In this document: piece by piece, positions 17,840-26,822 of the stretch
Layout of the letters: each line of letters opens with the position of its first letter
How positions within the stretch are numbered: the stretch's first letter is position 1
Assembly: GCF_013282665.1 (NCBI RefSeq)
Contig: NZ_CP054041.1
Location: 1,780,001 to 1,844,000, forward strand
Reading direction: 5' to 3'
Origin: Listeria monocytogenes
Lineage (GTDB): Bacteria; Bacillota; Bacilli; Lactobacillales; Listeriaceae
Length of the DNA stretch: 64,000 nt
The notes under the pieces: generated by a model
The model's database searches: none
What the model saw: only the letters and a program-made list of their open reading frames with translations
What the model was told of the DNA's origin: nothing
Translations under genes and position numbers: made by a program

Positions 17840-18118
17840 ATGAAAAGAAGTTGGCCAGATTTTATTGCATTTTTACTAACAATCCTAACTGTAACTTGGA
17901 TAATTTTAACTTGGGGATTACATATTTCGGAGATAGTACCTGGAGGCGAAAAAGGTGTTTTGTATAAATTAATCCCGCTCATTTTAGGGATAATTTCAAC
18001 AATAAGTATCTTTTTTGTGAAAGAAAAATTGATAAGATGGATTCTACTAGGTTTTAACATTTTATTATTAATTTTAATTTATTTTGTGTATCATATTGGG
18101 GAGATTGGGATGTTTTAA
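17840..18118 (+). CDS. Small three-helix membrane protein
   Basis: A 92-residue hydrophobic protein with three predicted membrane helices (FIAFLLTILTVTWIILTWGL, LIPLILGIISTISIFFV and WILLGFNILLLILIYFVY). I do not recognise a family. The start is the ATG at 17840 after AGGAGGGG; the longer open frame has no ribosome site and overlaps the terminator. It is followed 15 bases later by a small winged-helix-like gene, with which it probably forms an operon. Confidence 0.72.
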   Translation: MKRSWPDFIAFLLTILTVTWIILTWGLHISEIVPGGEKGVLYKLIPLILGIISTISIFFVKEKLIRWILLGFNILLLILIYFVYHIGEIGMF

Positions 18119-18133
18119 TAGGGGGTTGATAGA

Positions 18134-18400
18134 ATGAATGAACCAAATAAAGCGGTGATCTATCAAATTTTATCTAAAACAGAAGAACAAAATGCGACGA
18201 TGGATCATTTGGTTTTTGAAATGATGCAATTCCCTGGTGCCGCAGCTTTCACTAAAAATGAATTGTTGTTTGGGGTTTATTGGCTAGAAACGCATCATTA
18301 TATTTTTCGAATGAATGAAAATCAAAAAACAAGATACTATCGAACAGAAAAAGGACATGAAAAATTAGCTGAACTAGAGCTTTTAAAAAAGAATAGTTAA
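18134..18400 (+). CDS. Small winged-helix-like protein
   Basis: An 88-residue soluble protein. AVIYQILSKTEEQNATMDHLVFEMMQFPGAAAFTKNELLFGVYWLETHHYIFRMNENQKTRYYRTEKGHEKL has the helix pattern and the final strand-turn-strand (FRMNENQKTRYYRTEKG) of a winged-helix fold, of the kind seen in small PadR/MarR-like proteins. There is no ligand domain. AGGGGGTTGAT stands before the ATG. Cotranscription with the preceding membrane protein is likely. Role unknown. Confidence 0.68.
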   Translation: MNEPNKAVIYQILSKTEEQNATMDHLVFEMMQFPGAAAFTKNELLFGVYWLETHHYIFRMNENQKTRYYRTEKGHEKLAELELLKKNS

Positions 18401-18438
18401 AAAACAACTTGATTTCCCGGGAAATCAAGTTGTTTTTT
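18399..18438. terminator. Perfect bidirectional terminator
   Basis: A 40-bp perfectly self-complementary sequence: AAAAAACAACTTGATTTCCC and its exact reverse complement, between two convergent genes. Confidence 0.9.
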
Positions 18439-18899
18439 TATAGGTATTTAGCCATCGTAATATCGGTGTTTTGAAAACCAACTTTATTATATAAGCCGAT
18501 AGCTGTTTGATTATGCGCGAATACATGTAGTTCAATTTTAGTAATTTGCATGTCTTTTGCCAGTTTGTCTAATGCTTCTAGTGTTTTTGTTCCGAATCCT
18601 TTACCACGGAATGCTTCGAAAATCACAAAATCATAAATAAAAGCATGTTTACCAGAACGAGTTTCGTCCACATGGAACCAAATATAGCCGATTTTTTCTC
18701 CTGAGATGATGCTGTAGAGATGTTCATTTGGTGTAGTAACGCCATCGTATAGTAATTTGTTGAAAGAGTCTTGGGATTTAGTTAAGGCTTCTTCTTCATC
18801 CCATGTGCCTGCCTCTACTTTTTCTTTTGCGTAATCTGTAATGGCTGTAGATAAAAAGTCTTCTAAATCAGAAGCGGTCATTGTTTGTAAATGTAAAAT
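18438..18899 (-). CDS. GNAT acetyltransferase with apparent ATT start
   Basis: GNAT enzyme of the type with a leading LRPMT motif. The body has EKVEAGTWDEEEALTKSQDSFNKLLYDG, IGYIWFHVDE, and the acetyl-CoA motif FEAFRGKGFGTKTLEAL, then HVFAHNQTAIGLYNKVGF. The first ATG (18881) has no ribosome site, and starting there removes the first strand of the fold. GGAGG at 18911-18907 stands 7 bases before an in-frame ATT at 18899, which would give LHLQTMTASDLEDF, the expected family N-terminus. I therefore call ATT as the start (153 residues). It follows the esterase-membrane protein genes on the same strand. From memory, lmo0624. Confidence 0.85.
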   Translation of the reverse strand: MLHLQTMTASDLEDFLSTAITDYAKEKVEAGTWDEEEALTKSQDSFNKLLYDGVTTPNEHLYSIISGEKIGYIWFHVDETRSGKHAFIYDFVIFEAFRGKGFGTKTLEALDKLAKDMQITKIELHVFAHNQTAIGLYNKVGFQNTDITMAKYL

Positions 18900-18911
18900 A
18901 AAAATTCCTCC

Positions 18912-19613
18912 TTATGCTTTATGGAAACTTGCGTACTGAATGAATTTCTGAGACATGGCAATATGACCAGCCTCATTTGGATGAATACCATCAGCACAGA
19001 GCAATTTTTCATAATGAAATTCAGCGAGAAAACTATCGCGAACATCAATCATGTGGCTTCCAGTTTCGGATGCAATGCGTGAAATCGTATTGCTATATCG
19101 TTCCTGCCAGCGATAGATCATCTCTACATCACCGCCTAAAAACTCCAAAATGTTATCTTTATTCAGTCCATTTCTCGTAATGAAATCAAAATAACGTTTC
19201 GCGTGAAGGGGAGGCAATGTCATTAAAATAGGTTTAATATCCAGTTTTTTTAGTCGTGCAATCATTTCAAGTAATTGCGTTTCAAAAATGTTAATCGGGG
19301 TGCTAGGAATGTGCTCGGCTGTTGGGTTTTCGGAAACTTCCGCCCAGTTAAAATCACAATCATTTCCGCCAAATTCGATAATGGCGATATCGTTTGTTGC
19401 ATCTTTTGCTAAGTCTTTTGTTAGAATTTCGTGGCCTTTGGTGATTGTACGACCCATTGTGGAATGATTTTTAAAAGTCAGGCCAAGTTTTTCAGATGCT
19501 CGTTTAATGCAGTTGTTTTTAAGCAATGTATAGCGATTTTTTTCTGGATTGAAAAGAACGCCTTTCAAAATACTATCGCCCCAAACACCAACTGACTGAA
19601 TGGTTTTCTTCAT
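18912..19613 (-). CDS. SGNH/GDSL-family hydrolase
   Basis: A 233-residue cytosolic hydrolase. Block I is VWGDSILKGV (nucleophile Ser in G-D-S), the G and N blocks are STMGRTITKGHEIL and IEFGGNDCDFNWAEV (G-x-N-D), and block V is ADGIHPNEAGHIAMSQKF with the catalytic Asp and His. It should hydrolyse ester bonds in lipids or acylated carbohydrates. The start is the ATG at 19613, 8 bases after AGGAG; two closer in-frame starts overlap the ribosome site. It lies 12 bases upstream of the acetyltransferase's ATT codon, suggesting one operon. From memory, lmo0625. Confidence 0.9.
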   Translation of the reverse strand: MKKTIQSVGVWGDSILKGVLFNPEKNRYTLLKNNCIKRASEKLGLTFKNHSTMGRTITKGHEILTKDLAKDATNDIAIIEFGGNDCDFNWAEVSENPTAEHIPSTPINIFETQLLEMIARLKKLDIKPILMTLPPLHAKRYFDFITRNGLNKDNILEFLGGDVEMIYRWQERYSNTISRIASETGSHMIDVRDSFLAEFHYEKLLCADGIHPNEAGHIAMSQKFIQYASFHKA

Positions 19614-19643
19614 AATCATCACTCCTTTTATTAATCATACCAC

Positions 19644-19697
19644 AAAAAAAGCGAAAGACGCGATTTGTTCCTTAAGAAAAAATCACGCCTCACGCTT
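19644..19697 (-). terminator. Terminator-like hairpin after large membrane protein
   Basis: Imperfect long stem AGCGTGAGGCGTGATTT...AAATCGCGTCTTTCGCT read on the minus strand, followed by seven T; it separates the large membrane protein from the esterase gene. Confidence 0.7.
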
Positions 19698-21377
19698 TTA
19701 ATTAGTTACTTTGTATAAATAAATTTTCCAGTAAGATTCCTTATTATCGAAGGCTTTTTCGAATTGGAGCCCAACTTCTGAAGCATTATCAATTGGAACA
19801 GCTGACAGAATATACTCGCCGCCAATCTTTTTAAATGCCTCTGTATTAAAATCTAATTGTTTAATGTGTTTTTTCGAATCCTTACCGAAATCATAATTTT
19901 TCCCTAATTCAGCAGAAAATAAATAACAGCGATTGCCCCAATTATCGTAATAATCTTCTAAAACAGGGCTCTTGTCTAGCTCTCCAGCAATAATTTTTCG
20001 GAAAGCCCTTTTATAAGCAAGTGGATAGGAGTTCACATAGCCATCGACAGTATAAAAGCCGCTTTCTTGGGAAACAGACGGGTGCAGGCCGATACTTCCG
20101 ACACGGTAACTTGACTGGGGTTTACCAATATAATCTTTAATTTCTTCCATTTGCTCCGTGGCGTAAAATTGATTAATGCTTGGCGAGCCATTTCCAGTGC
20201 GGTAGTAAATCTCAGAATTATTAGCGAAAACGACAACAAGTTGAAGCGCAATCGCTACATATGCTAACTTTCGCCACCAATTTCCCTTTTTAATTAAATA
20301 AACAATCGCAAGTGCGAACAATCCATAAAATAAAAACGGCTGTAAAAAATGAAAACGTGAAAAATTAAACGTCCGCATGATTTCCACATGTTCTTTAATC
20401 CCATTCCACCCCTGATACCACCAAAATCCGTACCAAAAAGATAAAAATAAATTAAAACCAAACAACCATAAAAAGAGTTTTTCTTTGACCCATTCGCGTT
20501 TGACAATGATTAATACGAGAACAAGAAGTAATACTGGCAAAATAACAAATCCTGCAAGCGCTTGGTCATGTGTGTGCCCATAGATGAAATTTTTAAAACT
20601 TAGCCGAACCGAACTTAAAAATGACAAATTGGGTAAACTAAATTCACTCCTTGAATCCGGCTCAGGATGAAGGAACATGCCATAAATAAAACGATAATTC
20701 ACTAGGACGTAAATCAAACCCATGTATATTATGCTAAGCAAAAATCGAATATTTACTTGTTTTTTCTTCATAACATCATACAACCAAATACAGCCAACCA
20801 TTACTAAAAAGAAACAAAATCCTAATATTAAACTGGAATAAAATGGAAGTAGCGTCAGTATAATCACATTCCAAATTCGCCGCTTATTATTTCTAATGTT
20901 TAAAAATGCCCATAAAGCAAGTGGCATTCCAAGCGTACTCAGCATGCCTGATGGCCAAAAGGGTGTCAGCGCAAAAGCTAAGGAAACAAAATAAAGTGGC
21001 ACGAGATATTTTTTATCTTTAATAAGGTAATCTCTTGCCCATAAAAATAATCCTAAAAATGCAAAAATACGTGTAATTAACTGACTCATCGCAAAGGCAA
21101 TTGGTGTGCTGAAAATCATGTAAAGCCAATCAATCCCAACAAACTCTGAATCAAATGAATCTCTGGGGACACTGTCATCCATTATTTGATCTATATTTGC
21201 TGTCCCGACCTTAGCGGTGTAATCCCCGCTATTCAAAACCATTTTGTACCAAGTCACATTAGAATCCAAGTTATCATGAATCCTTACATGACTATTCCCG
21301 CCAAGAATAAATAATGGAGCGACATAAATTACCAATAATAATACTGCAATAATTAGCCACTTATGCTTTTTCCACAT
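19698..21377 (-). CDS. Large GT-C-like membrane protein (YkoS/DUF6044 type)
   Basis: A 559-residue protein with about eleven membrane helices over the first 410 residues and a C-terminal extracellular domain. After the first helix a large loop has RIHDNLDSNVTWYKMVL, a D-x-(E/N)-like motif in the first outer loop as found in GT-C-fold glycosyltransferases and YfhO-like proteins. The C-terminal part (SYRVGSIGLHPSVSQESGFYTVDGYVNSYPLAYKRAF) is the part I recall from B. subtilis YkoS-like DUF6044 proteins. A role in transferring sugars from lipid carriers at the membrane outer face is an inference. From memory, lmo0626. Confidence 0.75.
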   Translation of the reverse strand: MWKKHKWLIIAVLLLVIYVAPLFILGGNSHVRIHDNLDSNVTWYKMVLNSGDYTAKVGTANIDQIMDDSVPRDSFDSEFVGIDWLYMIFSTPIAFAMSQLITRIFAFLGLFLWARDYLIKDKKYLVPLYFVSLAFALTPFWPSGMLSTLGMPLALWAFLNIRNNKRRIWNVIILTLLPFYSSLILGFCFFLVMVGCIWLYDVMKKKQVNIRFLLSIIYMGLIYVLVNYRFIYGMFLHPEPDSRSEFSLPNLSFLSSVRLSFKNFIYGHTHDQALAGFVILPVLLLVLVLIIVKREWVKEKLFLWLFGFNLFLSFWYGFWWYQGWNGIKEHVEIMRTFNFSRFHFLQPFLFYGLFALAIVYLIKKGNWWRKLAYVAIALQLVVVFANNSEIYYRTGNGSPSINQFYATEQMEEIKDYIGKPQSSYRVGSIGLHPSVSQESGFYTVDGYVNSYPLAYKRAFRKIIAGELDKSPVLEDYYDNWGNRCYLFSAELGKNYDFGKDSKKHIKQLDFNTEAFKKIGGEYILSAVPIDNASEVGLQFEKAFDNKESYWKIYLYKVTN

Positions 21378-21680
21378 AGTTCTCCTCCTTCATTATCTCT
21401 ACCATATATATGTACCCGAGAAAACTATTTTTAATTATATCAAAGGAAACGAGCTTTGTTCATTAATAAAGGTATAAACCTAATACTTTATTATCCTTAT
21501 CCAAACATCAATTATGGCGAAATCGTCACAACTTCTTCTTTTATATAGGCAGTTTGGGGCGGTTAGCTTCTTCCAGAAAGCCATTCTAGCTAGTATGATA
21601 CGTTTAAGAAAATTATTCAAATAGAACAATTAGGTCTATTTTGAGTAATTTCAATAATTAGTAGTAAAAGGAGAATTATC
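21378..21680. other. Intergenic region between divergent envelope genes
   Basis: About 300 bases between the divergent YkoS-like gene and the large LPXTG gene. I see no ORF with a ribosome site. TATGAT at 21594-21599 with a poor -35 (TTCCAG, 17 bp) is the best promoter candidate for the LPXTG gene; AAAGGAG precedes its ATG. Confidence 0.4.
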
Positions 21681-24600
21681 ATGCTAAAACACAACTGGCA
21701 AAAAGTGTTCGTTGTAATGGTTGCGGTTGCCCTTGTTTTGCAACTAGTTCCATGGTCTAATATTTTCGCCGGAGCGGAAGAAAATCAGATGAAAACAACG
21801 CAACAAATAACACCACCAGATGATCAAAAAGCAGCGGATGAAAACAACTCAACCGTAATACCTGACACTAAAGAGATAACTAAAAATCTAGTTAACGGAA
21901 AGCAATTGTTAAAAGATTCCGTTGAATGGAATTTTACAAATAAAGTAACGGATGCAAACGGGAATACAAAAACAGAATATCAACCAGGAGATACTATCAA
22001 ATTGGCAGTAAGTTTAGCCATTCCGTCTTATTCAGAGTCAGTTTTAAATGATACCTATACATTTTGGATTCAAAAATCATTTTTCCAAGGAGATAAAGCG
22101 ACCTTTGTGAATCCAGTAATTGATGGAATGACACCAAAACAGTATATATTTACAGAAGACTCTATCAAAAATCCTACTGGTAGCAAGATAATTGATGGTA
22201 TTGAATACGTAGGTTATAGCCTCCAATTCAATAAAAATCAGGAAGTTTTAGAAAAGTATGCGAATGAGCCTTTAACAAATGCGAAGTTTGATATGTTCTT
22301 TACATTAAGCACAACAATTTCTCAAAAAGAAGTTTATACTCCAATCATTATAGAGGACAATAGCAACGTTAATATTAGTGAAATTGAAGTGCCAGTAACC
22401 CCAACGGAGCCGGATACGAAAGATGGCGTAATGCGCACAGCCAAAAAAATGGACTCGGCTTGGCGGATGGATCCAAATACTGGAAAATATATTCTAATTG
22501 CGGATAATCCCGAAAACTATGTTCCACAAAATGGAGATTTAGTCTATTTCAATATTTTTACAAATAACTATTCTGGAAAAACAGCAGTAGTAAGCAAAAT
22601 GACGGATGAACTTCCTTCTGGATATGCTATTTTGGAGGAAGATTCTACTGAATGGCAAGCATTAATTAAGGCAAGTGGAAGTCAATTGCAAAGAGGTTGG
22701 AAGTTATCTGATGATCAAACCAACCTAGCACCAGGAGCGAAAAGATATGATTTTCCTTATGATCCTGAAAAGGAATTTGCCCCTAACGCAGGAGAAAATA
22801 GAGGACTTGCTGCTAAAGTAGTAGATGTAACAAAAGACTTAACTAACATTGCAAAAGTTCCCTCAGCAGGAGGAGAAGGTTCTACAGGATCAGTAACTCC
22901 TAGTGGGAAAGATGTGTATGATATGGCTATAAAAACCAAAATCAACGCAACGTATGATAAAAACAATAAATTAGTTGGTAAAGTTGCTTCAGATGTTACA
23001 CCTGTATCTATTACAGAAGGAGCTACGGTAAGTGTTAATTATACAGCAGTTAACCAAGGTAATTACACGAAAAATAATGTAGTCTATGCCTATATACCAG
23101 CAGGTTTCGAATTAAATAATGAAACAGATGAATTTAAAACAGCTAATCAAAAATGGAAATATGAAAAAACAATACCCCAAGATAATGCTAACGGGATATG
23201 GAGTGACATTAAAGTATATTCCTACACAATACCAGATGGAATGGAATCTGGCGGAAGTAAATCAGTTCAACTATACGCTAAAGCGCAAGGTATGCCAGAT
23301 GATGGCACATATGTTTCAACAGATTTTTATATAGCTGGAGAAATTGGATCATTTTCGAATTTTAATGGGGATTCTACATTAGATGGAAGCATTACTGACG
23401 TGGATTCAACTCCTGATATGAATCCAGGTAATGATTTATTAAGTAATCTGGATGGAACCGTAAAACCAATTGATAGCTTTGAAAAAGAAAAAGCACATGT
23501 AATCAATCAAAATGCTAAATCAACTACTGACTTGCAGGATGAAGATGATTTTGATTACGATTATGTCACTTTCGTAAAACCACCTGTAGTAATTCCTACC
23601 AACGGAAAAATGTTTGAGAAGACACGTTTATCAGCTGCAAAAGCACAAGAAACTGCACGCAACTTACTAGGCGTGGATATTGTTGGAAAAGAGCTCAAAG
23701 ATTATGTTCCACTAGCTGATGACGGAGTGATTACTTCTCCAAAAACATATATGGTTTATGAAATGAATATTAATCCAGATGGAATAAAAGATACGCTAAA
23801 TTCCACTTTTACTGACACATTACCAAAAGGGTTAAAAATGTTAGAGTATGATATTAATAGTTTGAATTCAAGCAATAAACATATATATGGCTTTACAATG
23901 AATAAGTACGAAGGTACCCCGAAATATACCAATGCAGACGGAGAAGATGTAATTGTCTATCAAGATGGATTATACTCCAATAAACAAGTCTGTATAGCAA
24001 ACAGCAAATTAAATGATATTGGCGTTAGGTATTTCGGAAACAATGCAGAAAAAATGGGCGTGACTGGCTCAGTAACAAATGATGCTCGTACATTAACACT
24101 TAACTTTGGACAGCCATCGACGGATCCGTTTTATAATGAAACAAAAGCTGCTTATAAAGTGTATATGATTGTAATTATTGATCCTAATGAAATTGATTAC
24201 AGTAGTATCATGCAAAATAAAGCAACATACACTTATAATGAAGGTGAAATCGTTTCATATGAAAATAGTGAAATGAGCTGGGCTGCTGGTGGCGGAACTG
24301 CTTATGCAAAAAAATATGTATTAGATAATAAAACAAATAATTATTTAAGCGGAAGCCAGTACAGTCTGGCTATACCTGATGCTAGTGGAAATGTATCTGT
24401 AGATTACAAGGTCCGCGTGAGAAGTGCTTATGAATTTGATAAATCATCTATCAATATCAATGATAAAATACCAGCGGCTAACTTCAAATCTATTTCCGAT
24501 GTATCAATTAATGGATTTGAAGCAACAGCTAATACTGGTTTCTTACAAGATGGAGAGCTCGAATCTCCAAAAACCCTAGATGCAAGTGATTACGCACTAA

Positions 24601-26417
24601 ATGCTACGGTAAATGGGGATGAATTAACTATCACAAACCCAATTGATATTCCTCAAATGCAACTTTATAATGTTTTGTTTAAAGTAAACTATAAAGATGT
24701 AAAATTTGGGACAAAACTAGTTAACCGAGCAGCTGGTTCAGAAGTAAATACGGTTGTCCCGCTAGAATTAAATCTTCTAAAACAAGACGATATAAGCAAA
24801 AATGCATTGACAGGCTATGAATTCAAAGCTTATTATGCAGATGAAAATGGAAAAGCAGATTTAACGAAACCAGTCAAAGATACAGATAATAACGAAATTG
24901 TGATGACGGATTCGTCTGGTGCAGCAAACTTCATCCCGACTGGTTATAAAACAACTTCTCAAAATCAAGAATGGAAAGTAGTTCTTGTTGAGACCAAGAC
25001 CCCAACTGGTTATGAATCAAATGAAAATAAAGAGTATCCAGTTACAGTGAAGAGTGATGCGAATGGTAACTTATCCATTCCAACTAGCACAGAAACAGGT
25101 CTTGAAATCACCAATGATGATCACGGAGCAACAACAGCGACTATTGACAACCATGCAGACGTGAAAATGATTGATGTGAATGGAGAAAAAACTTGGACAG
25201 GTGACACAGAAGCAGATCGTCCGGACTCCATCGAAGTACAACTTTTACAAGATGGTGTAGCATACGGTAGCCCAATTACTGTAACAAAAGCAGATGACTG
25301 GAAATATGAATTCAAAAATGTTCCAGAAACAAACGCAGATGGAAATAAATACACGTATACAGTTTTAGAAAATACAGTAGCTAACTACACAAGTGCTGTC
25401 ACAGGCCTTGATATTAACAACACATTAATTAAGCCAGACATAAAAATGATTAATCTTGACGGTCAAAAAACGTGGAAAAACGATACGGAAAATGATCGTC
25501 CAGCATCCATCGAAATTCAATTACAACAAAATGGACAAGATTATGGTTTCCCAGTAACGGTTACAAAAGCTAATAACTGGAAATACGAATTTAAAAATCT
25601 ACCAGAAACAACCAATGATGGAGCGGCTTACAACTACACAATTGTAGAAAAAGCTGTCCCAGGCTATGAAACTAAAGTTGACGGGATGAACGTCATTAAC
25701 ACAAAAATAGATGCACCAAAAATCACTGTTTCTGGTGAAAAAACATGGAAAAATGATACGACCAAAGATCGGCCAGACTATATCGAAGTACAACTTTTAC
25801 AAAATGGCCAAACATATGGCGATCCAGTCAAAGTAACGAAAGAAAGCGACTGGAAATATAGCTTTAAAGATTTGCCGAAAGCTGATGCTAACAACAACGC
25901 TTATCGTTACTCTGTTGCAGAAAAAGCAGTTCCAGGCTACAACACAACAACAGATGGAATGAATTTAATCAACACAAAAGTAACCGATAAGAAAAATCTA
26001 ACTACAGCGAGCGGTACAAAAACTTGGGTAGGTGACAATGAAAAAACACGTCCTGCATCTATCGAAGTACAACTTTTACAAAATGGTAAAGCATACGGAA
26101 CACCAATTAAAGTAACAGCAAAATCGAATTGGAAATACAGCTTTACCAACCTTCCAGAGAAAGACAAAACAGGTAAAAAATACAGCTATACCGTATCTGA
26201 AAAACAAGTATCTGGCTATAGTGTAACCGTAAAAGGTATGGATTTAACGAATACAAAAGTAACAAAAATAACAATAAAAGATACACATTCTACCAATAAA
26301 CCAAGTAAAACGAAAAAATTACCTGGAACTGGTGATACAAATGGCATGTTGCTATTTGCTGGTGGATTAGCACTGTTATTCTTAGGGGTGTACCTTAGAA
26401 GAAAAAGTGCTAAATAA
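21681..26417 (+). CDS. Giant LPXTG surface protein with Cna_B repeats
   Basis: A 1578-residue cell-wall protein. Signal peptide at 1-30 (KVFVVMVAVALVLQLV). Residues about 90-1020 are non-repetitive beta-rich domains, including DUF11-like stretches (VSVNYTAVNQGNYTKNNVVYAYIPAGFE near 450; TDTLPKGLKMLEYDI near 715). A SpaA-like prealbumin domain at about 1028-1150 starts LNLLKQDDISKNALTGYEFKAYY. Four Cna_B domains (about 92 residues each) follow at about 1160-1530, each with G-x-KTW-x-(D/G)-D and RP-SIEVQLLQ-G. Lys and the late (E)K motif suggest internal isopeptide bonds. It ends LPGTG, hydrophobic helix, RRKSAK. Predicted SrtA substrate and adhesin; ligand unknown. From memory, lmo0627. Confidence 0.92.
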   Translation: MLKHNWQKVFVVMVAVALVLQLVPWSNIFAGAEENQMKTTQQITPPDDQKAADENNSTVIPDTKEITKNLVNGKQLLKDSVEWNFTNKVTDANGNTKTEYQPGDTIKLAVSLAIPSYSESVLNDTYTFWIQKSFFQGDKATFVNPVIDGMTPKQYIFTEDSIKNPTGSKIIDGIEYVGYSLQFNKNQEVLEKYANEPLTNAKFDMFFTLSTTISQKEVYTPIIIEDNSNVNISEIEVPVTPTEPDTKDGVMRTAKKMDSAWRMDPNTGKYILIADNPENYVPQNGDLVYFNIFTNNYSGKTAVVSKMTDELPSGYAILEEDSTEWQALIKASGSQLQRGWKLSDDQTNLAPGAKRYDFPYDPEKEFAPNAGENRGLAAKVVDVTKDLTNIAKVPSAGGEGSTGSVTPSGKDVYDMAIKTKINATYDKNNKLVGKVASDVTPVSITEGATVSVNYTAVNQGNYTKNNVVYAYIPAGFELNNETDEFKTANQKWKYEKTIPQDNANGIWSDIKVYSYTIPDGMESGGSKSVQLYAKAQGMPDDGTYVSTDFYIAGEIGSFSNFNGDSTLDGSITDVDSTPDMNPGNDLLSNLDGTVKPIDSFEKEKAHVINQNAKSTTDLQDEDDFDYDYVTFVKPPVVIPTNGKMFEKTRLSAAKAQETARNLLGVDIVGKELKDYVPLADDGVITSPKTYMVYEMNINPDGIKDTLNSTFTDTLPKGLKMLEYDINSLNSSNKHIYGFTMNKYEGTPKYTNADGEDVIVYQDGLYSNKQVCIANSKLNDIGVRYFGNNAEKMGVTGSVTNDARTLTLNFGQPSTDPFYNETKAAYKVYMIVIIDPNEIDYSSIMQNKATYTYNEGEIVSYENSEMSWAAGGGTAYAKKYVLDNKTNNYLSGSQYSLAIPDASGNVSVDYKVRVRSAYEFDKSSININDKIPAANFKSISDVSINGFEATANTGFLQDGELESPKTLDASDYALNATVNGDELTITNPIDIPQMQLYNVLFKVNYKDVKFGTKLVNRAAGSEVNTVVPLELNLLKQDDISKNALTGYEFKAYYADENGKADLTKPVKDTDNNEIVMTDSSGAANFIPTGYKTTSQNQEWKVVLVETKTPTGYESNENKEYPVTVKSDANGNLSIPTSTETGLEITNDDHGATTATIDNHADVKMIDVNGEKTWTGDTEADRPDSIEVQLLQDGVAYGSPITVTKADDWKYEFKNVPETNADGNKYTYTVLENTVANYTSAVTGLDINNTLIKPDIKMINLDGQKTWKNDTENDRPASIEIQLQQNGQDYGFPVTVTKANNWKYEFKNLPETTNDGAAYNYTIVEKAVPGYETKVDGMNVINTKIDAPKITVSGEKTWKNDTTKDRPDYIEVQLLQNGQTYGDPVKVTKESDWKYSFKDLPKADANNNAYRYSVAEKAVPGYNTTTDGMNLINTKVTDKKNLTTASGTKTWVGDNEKTRPASIEVQLLQNGKAYGTPIKVTAKSNWKYSFTNLPEKDKTGKKYSYTVSEKQVSGYSVTVKGMDLTNTKVTKITIKDTHSTNKPSKTKKLPGTGDTNGMLLFAGGLALLFLGVYLRRKSAK
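25165..26265 (+). repeat. Four tandem Cna_B-coding repeats
   Basis: Four in-frame units of about 276 bases inside the LPXTG gene. They share the core GAAGTACAACTTTTACAA at 25233, 25786 and 26058 with a diverged second copy, and end in GGAATG/GGTATG...AACACA. The third and fourth units are the most similar at nucleotide level. Copy-number change by recombination is plausible. Confidence 0.8.
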
Positions 26418-26423
26418 AGAAAA

Positions 26424-26460
26424 CAGCCGATCCAAGTAAGCTTGGGTCGGTTTTTCTTTT
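26424..26460 (+). terminator. Terminator of giant LPXTG gene
   Basis: Stem GCCGATCCAAG/CTTGGGTCGGT with a 4-base loop and T-rich tail; its tail overlaps the next promoter. Confidence 0.85.
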
Positions 26461-26482
26461 GAATAAAGTTAAAATCGGGTAT
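26457..26482 (+). promoter_or_regulatory. SigB-type promoter
   Basis: TTTTGA at 26457-26462, 14-bp spacer, perfect GGGTAT at 26477-26482, 32 bp before the small downstream gene. The -10 equals the SigB consensus; the -35 has one mismatch. From memory the EGD-e counterparts lmo0628-0629 are SigB-dependent. Confidence 0.65.
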
Positions 26483-26513
26483 ACAGATAAAAATGAAATA
26501 AGGGGGATTCATG

Positions 26514-26789
26514 ATGAAAGAAGAGTTACTGCAAGCGATCGAAGTGGGCGAACCAGTTTTACTCGTAACGGCAATCGGGTATATTGTAGGAATTGTGGAA
26601 ACAAAAGGAGAGCTTATTCGCTTAAACGATGTGTATATCAATTGTGTTTCAGCTAGCAGAGTAAATCGTTTCAGCCGAGGCTTAGCTGTGAATATCAATC
26701 AAGTTATCGGTATGCAACGATTAAGTAAGTCGGAGAAAGACGAAATGATTGGCGGTTGGAAGGCATACGTGGCACCGACAGCTGGATAA
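26514..26789 (+). CDS. Small conserved protein, unknown
   Basis: A 91-residue soluble protein. VGEPVLLVTAIGYIVGIVETKGELIRLNDVYINCVSASRVNRFSRGLAVNINQVIGMQRLS is a predicted series of five beta strands in the manner of an Sm-like or SH3-like barrel: strand-turn patterns with G at turns, and a segment on 'ESNGLIRLNDV'-like lines. I do not recognise a family name. AGGGGG lies 7 bases before the ATG at 26514. It sits behind a SigB-like promoter and is followed 33 bases later by the decayed isochorismatase gene, with which it once formed an operon. Probably lmo0628. Confidence 0.72.
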   Translation: MKEELLQAIEVGEPVLLVTAIGYIVGIVETKGELIRLNDVYINCVSASRVNRFSRGLAVNINQVIGMQRLSKSEKDEMIGGWKAYVAPTAG

Positions 26790-26822
26790 AATATAATATA
26801 AGCAGCACTTGCGGAGGTCTGA

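Noticed and set aside
25165..26265. Tandem repeats as mobile or regulatory DNA
   Set aside because: The repeats stay in frame and code Cna_B protein domains, so they are structural repeats of the protein.
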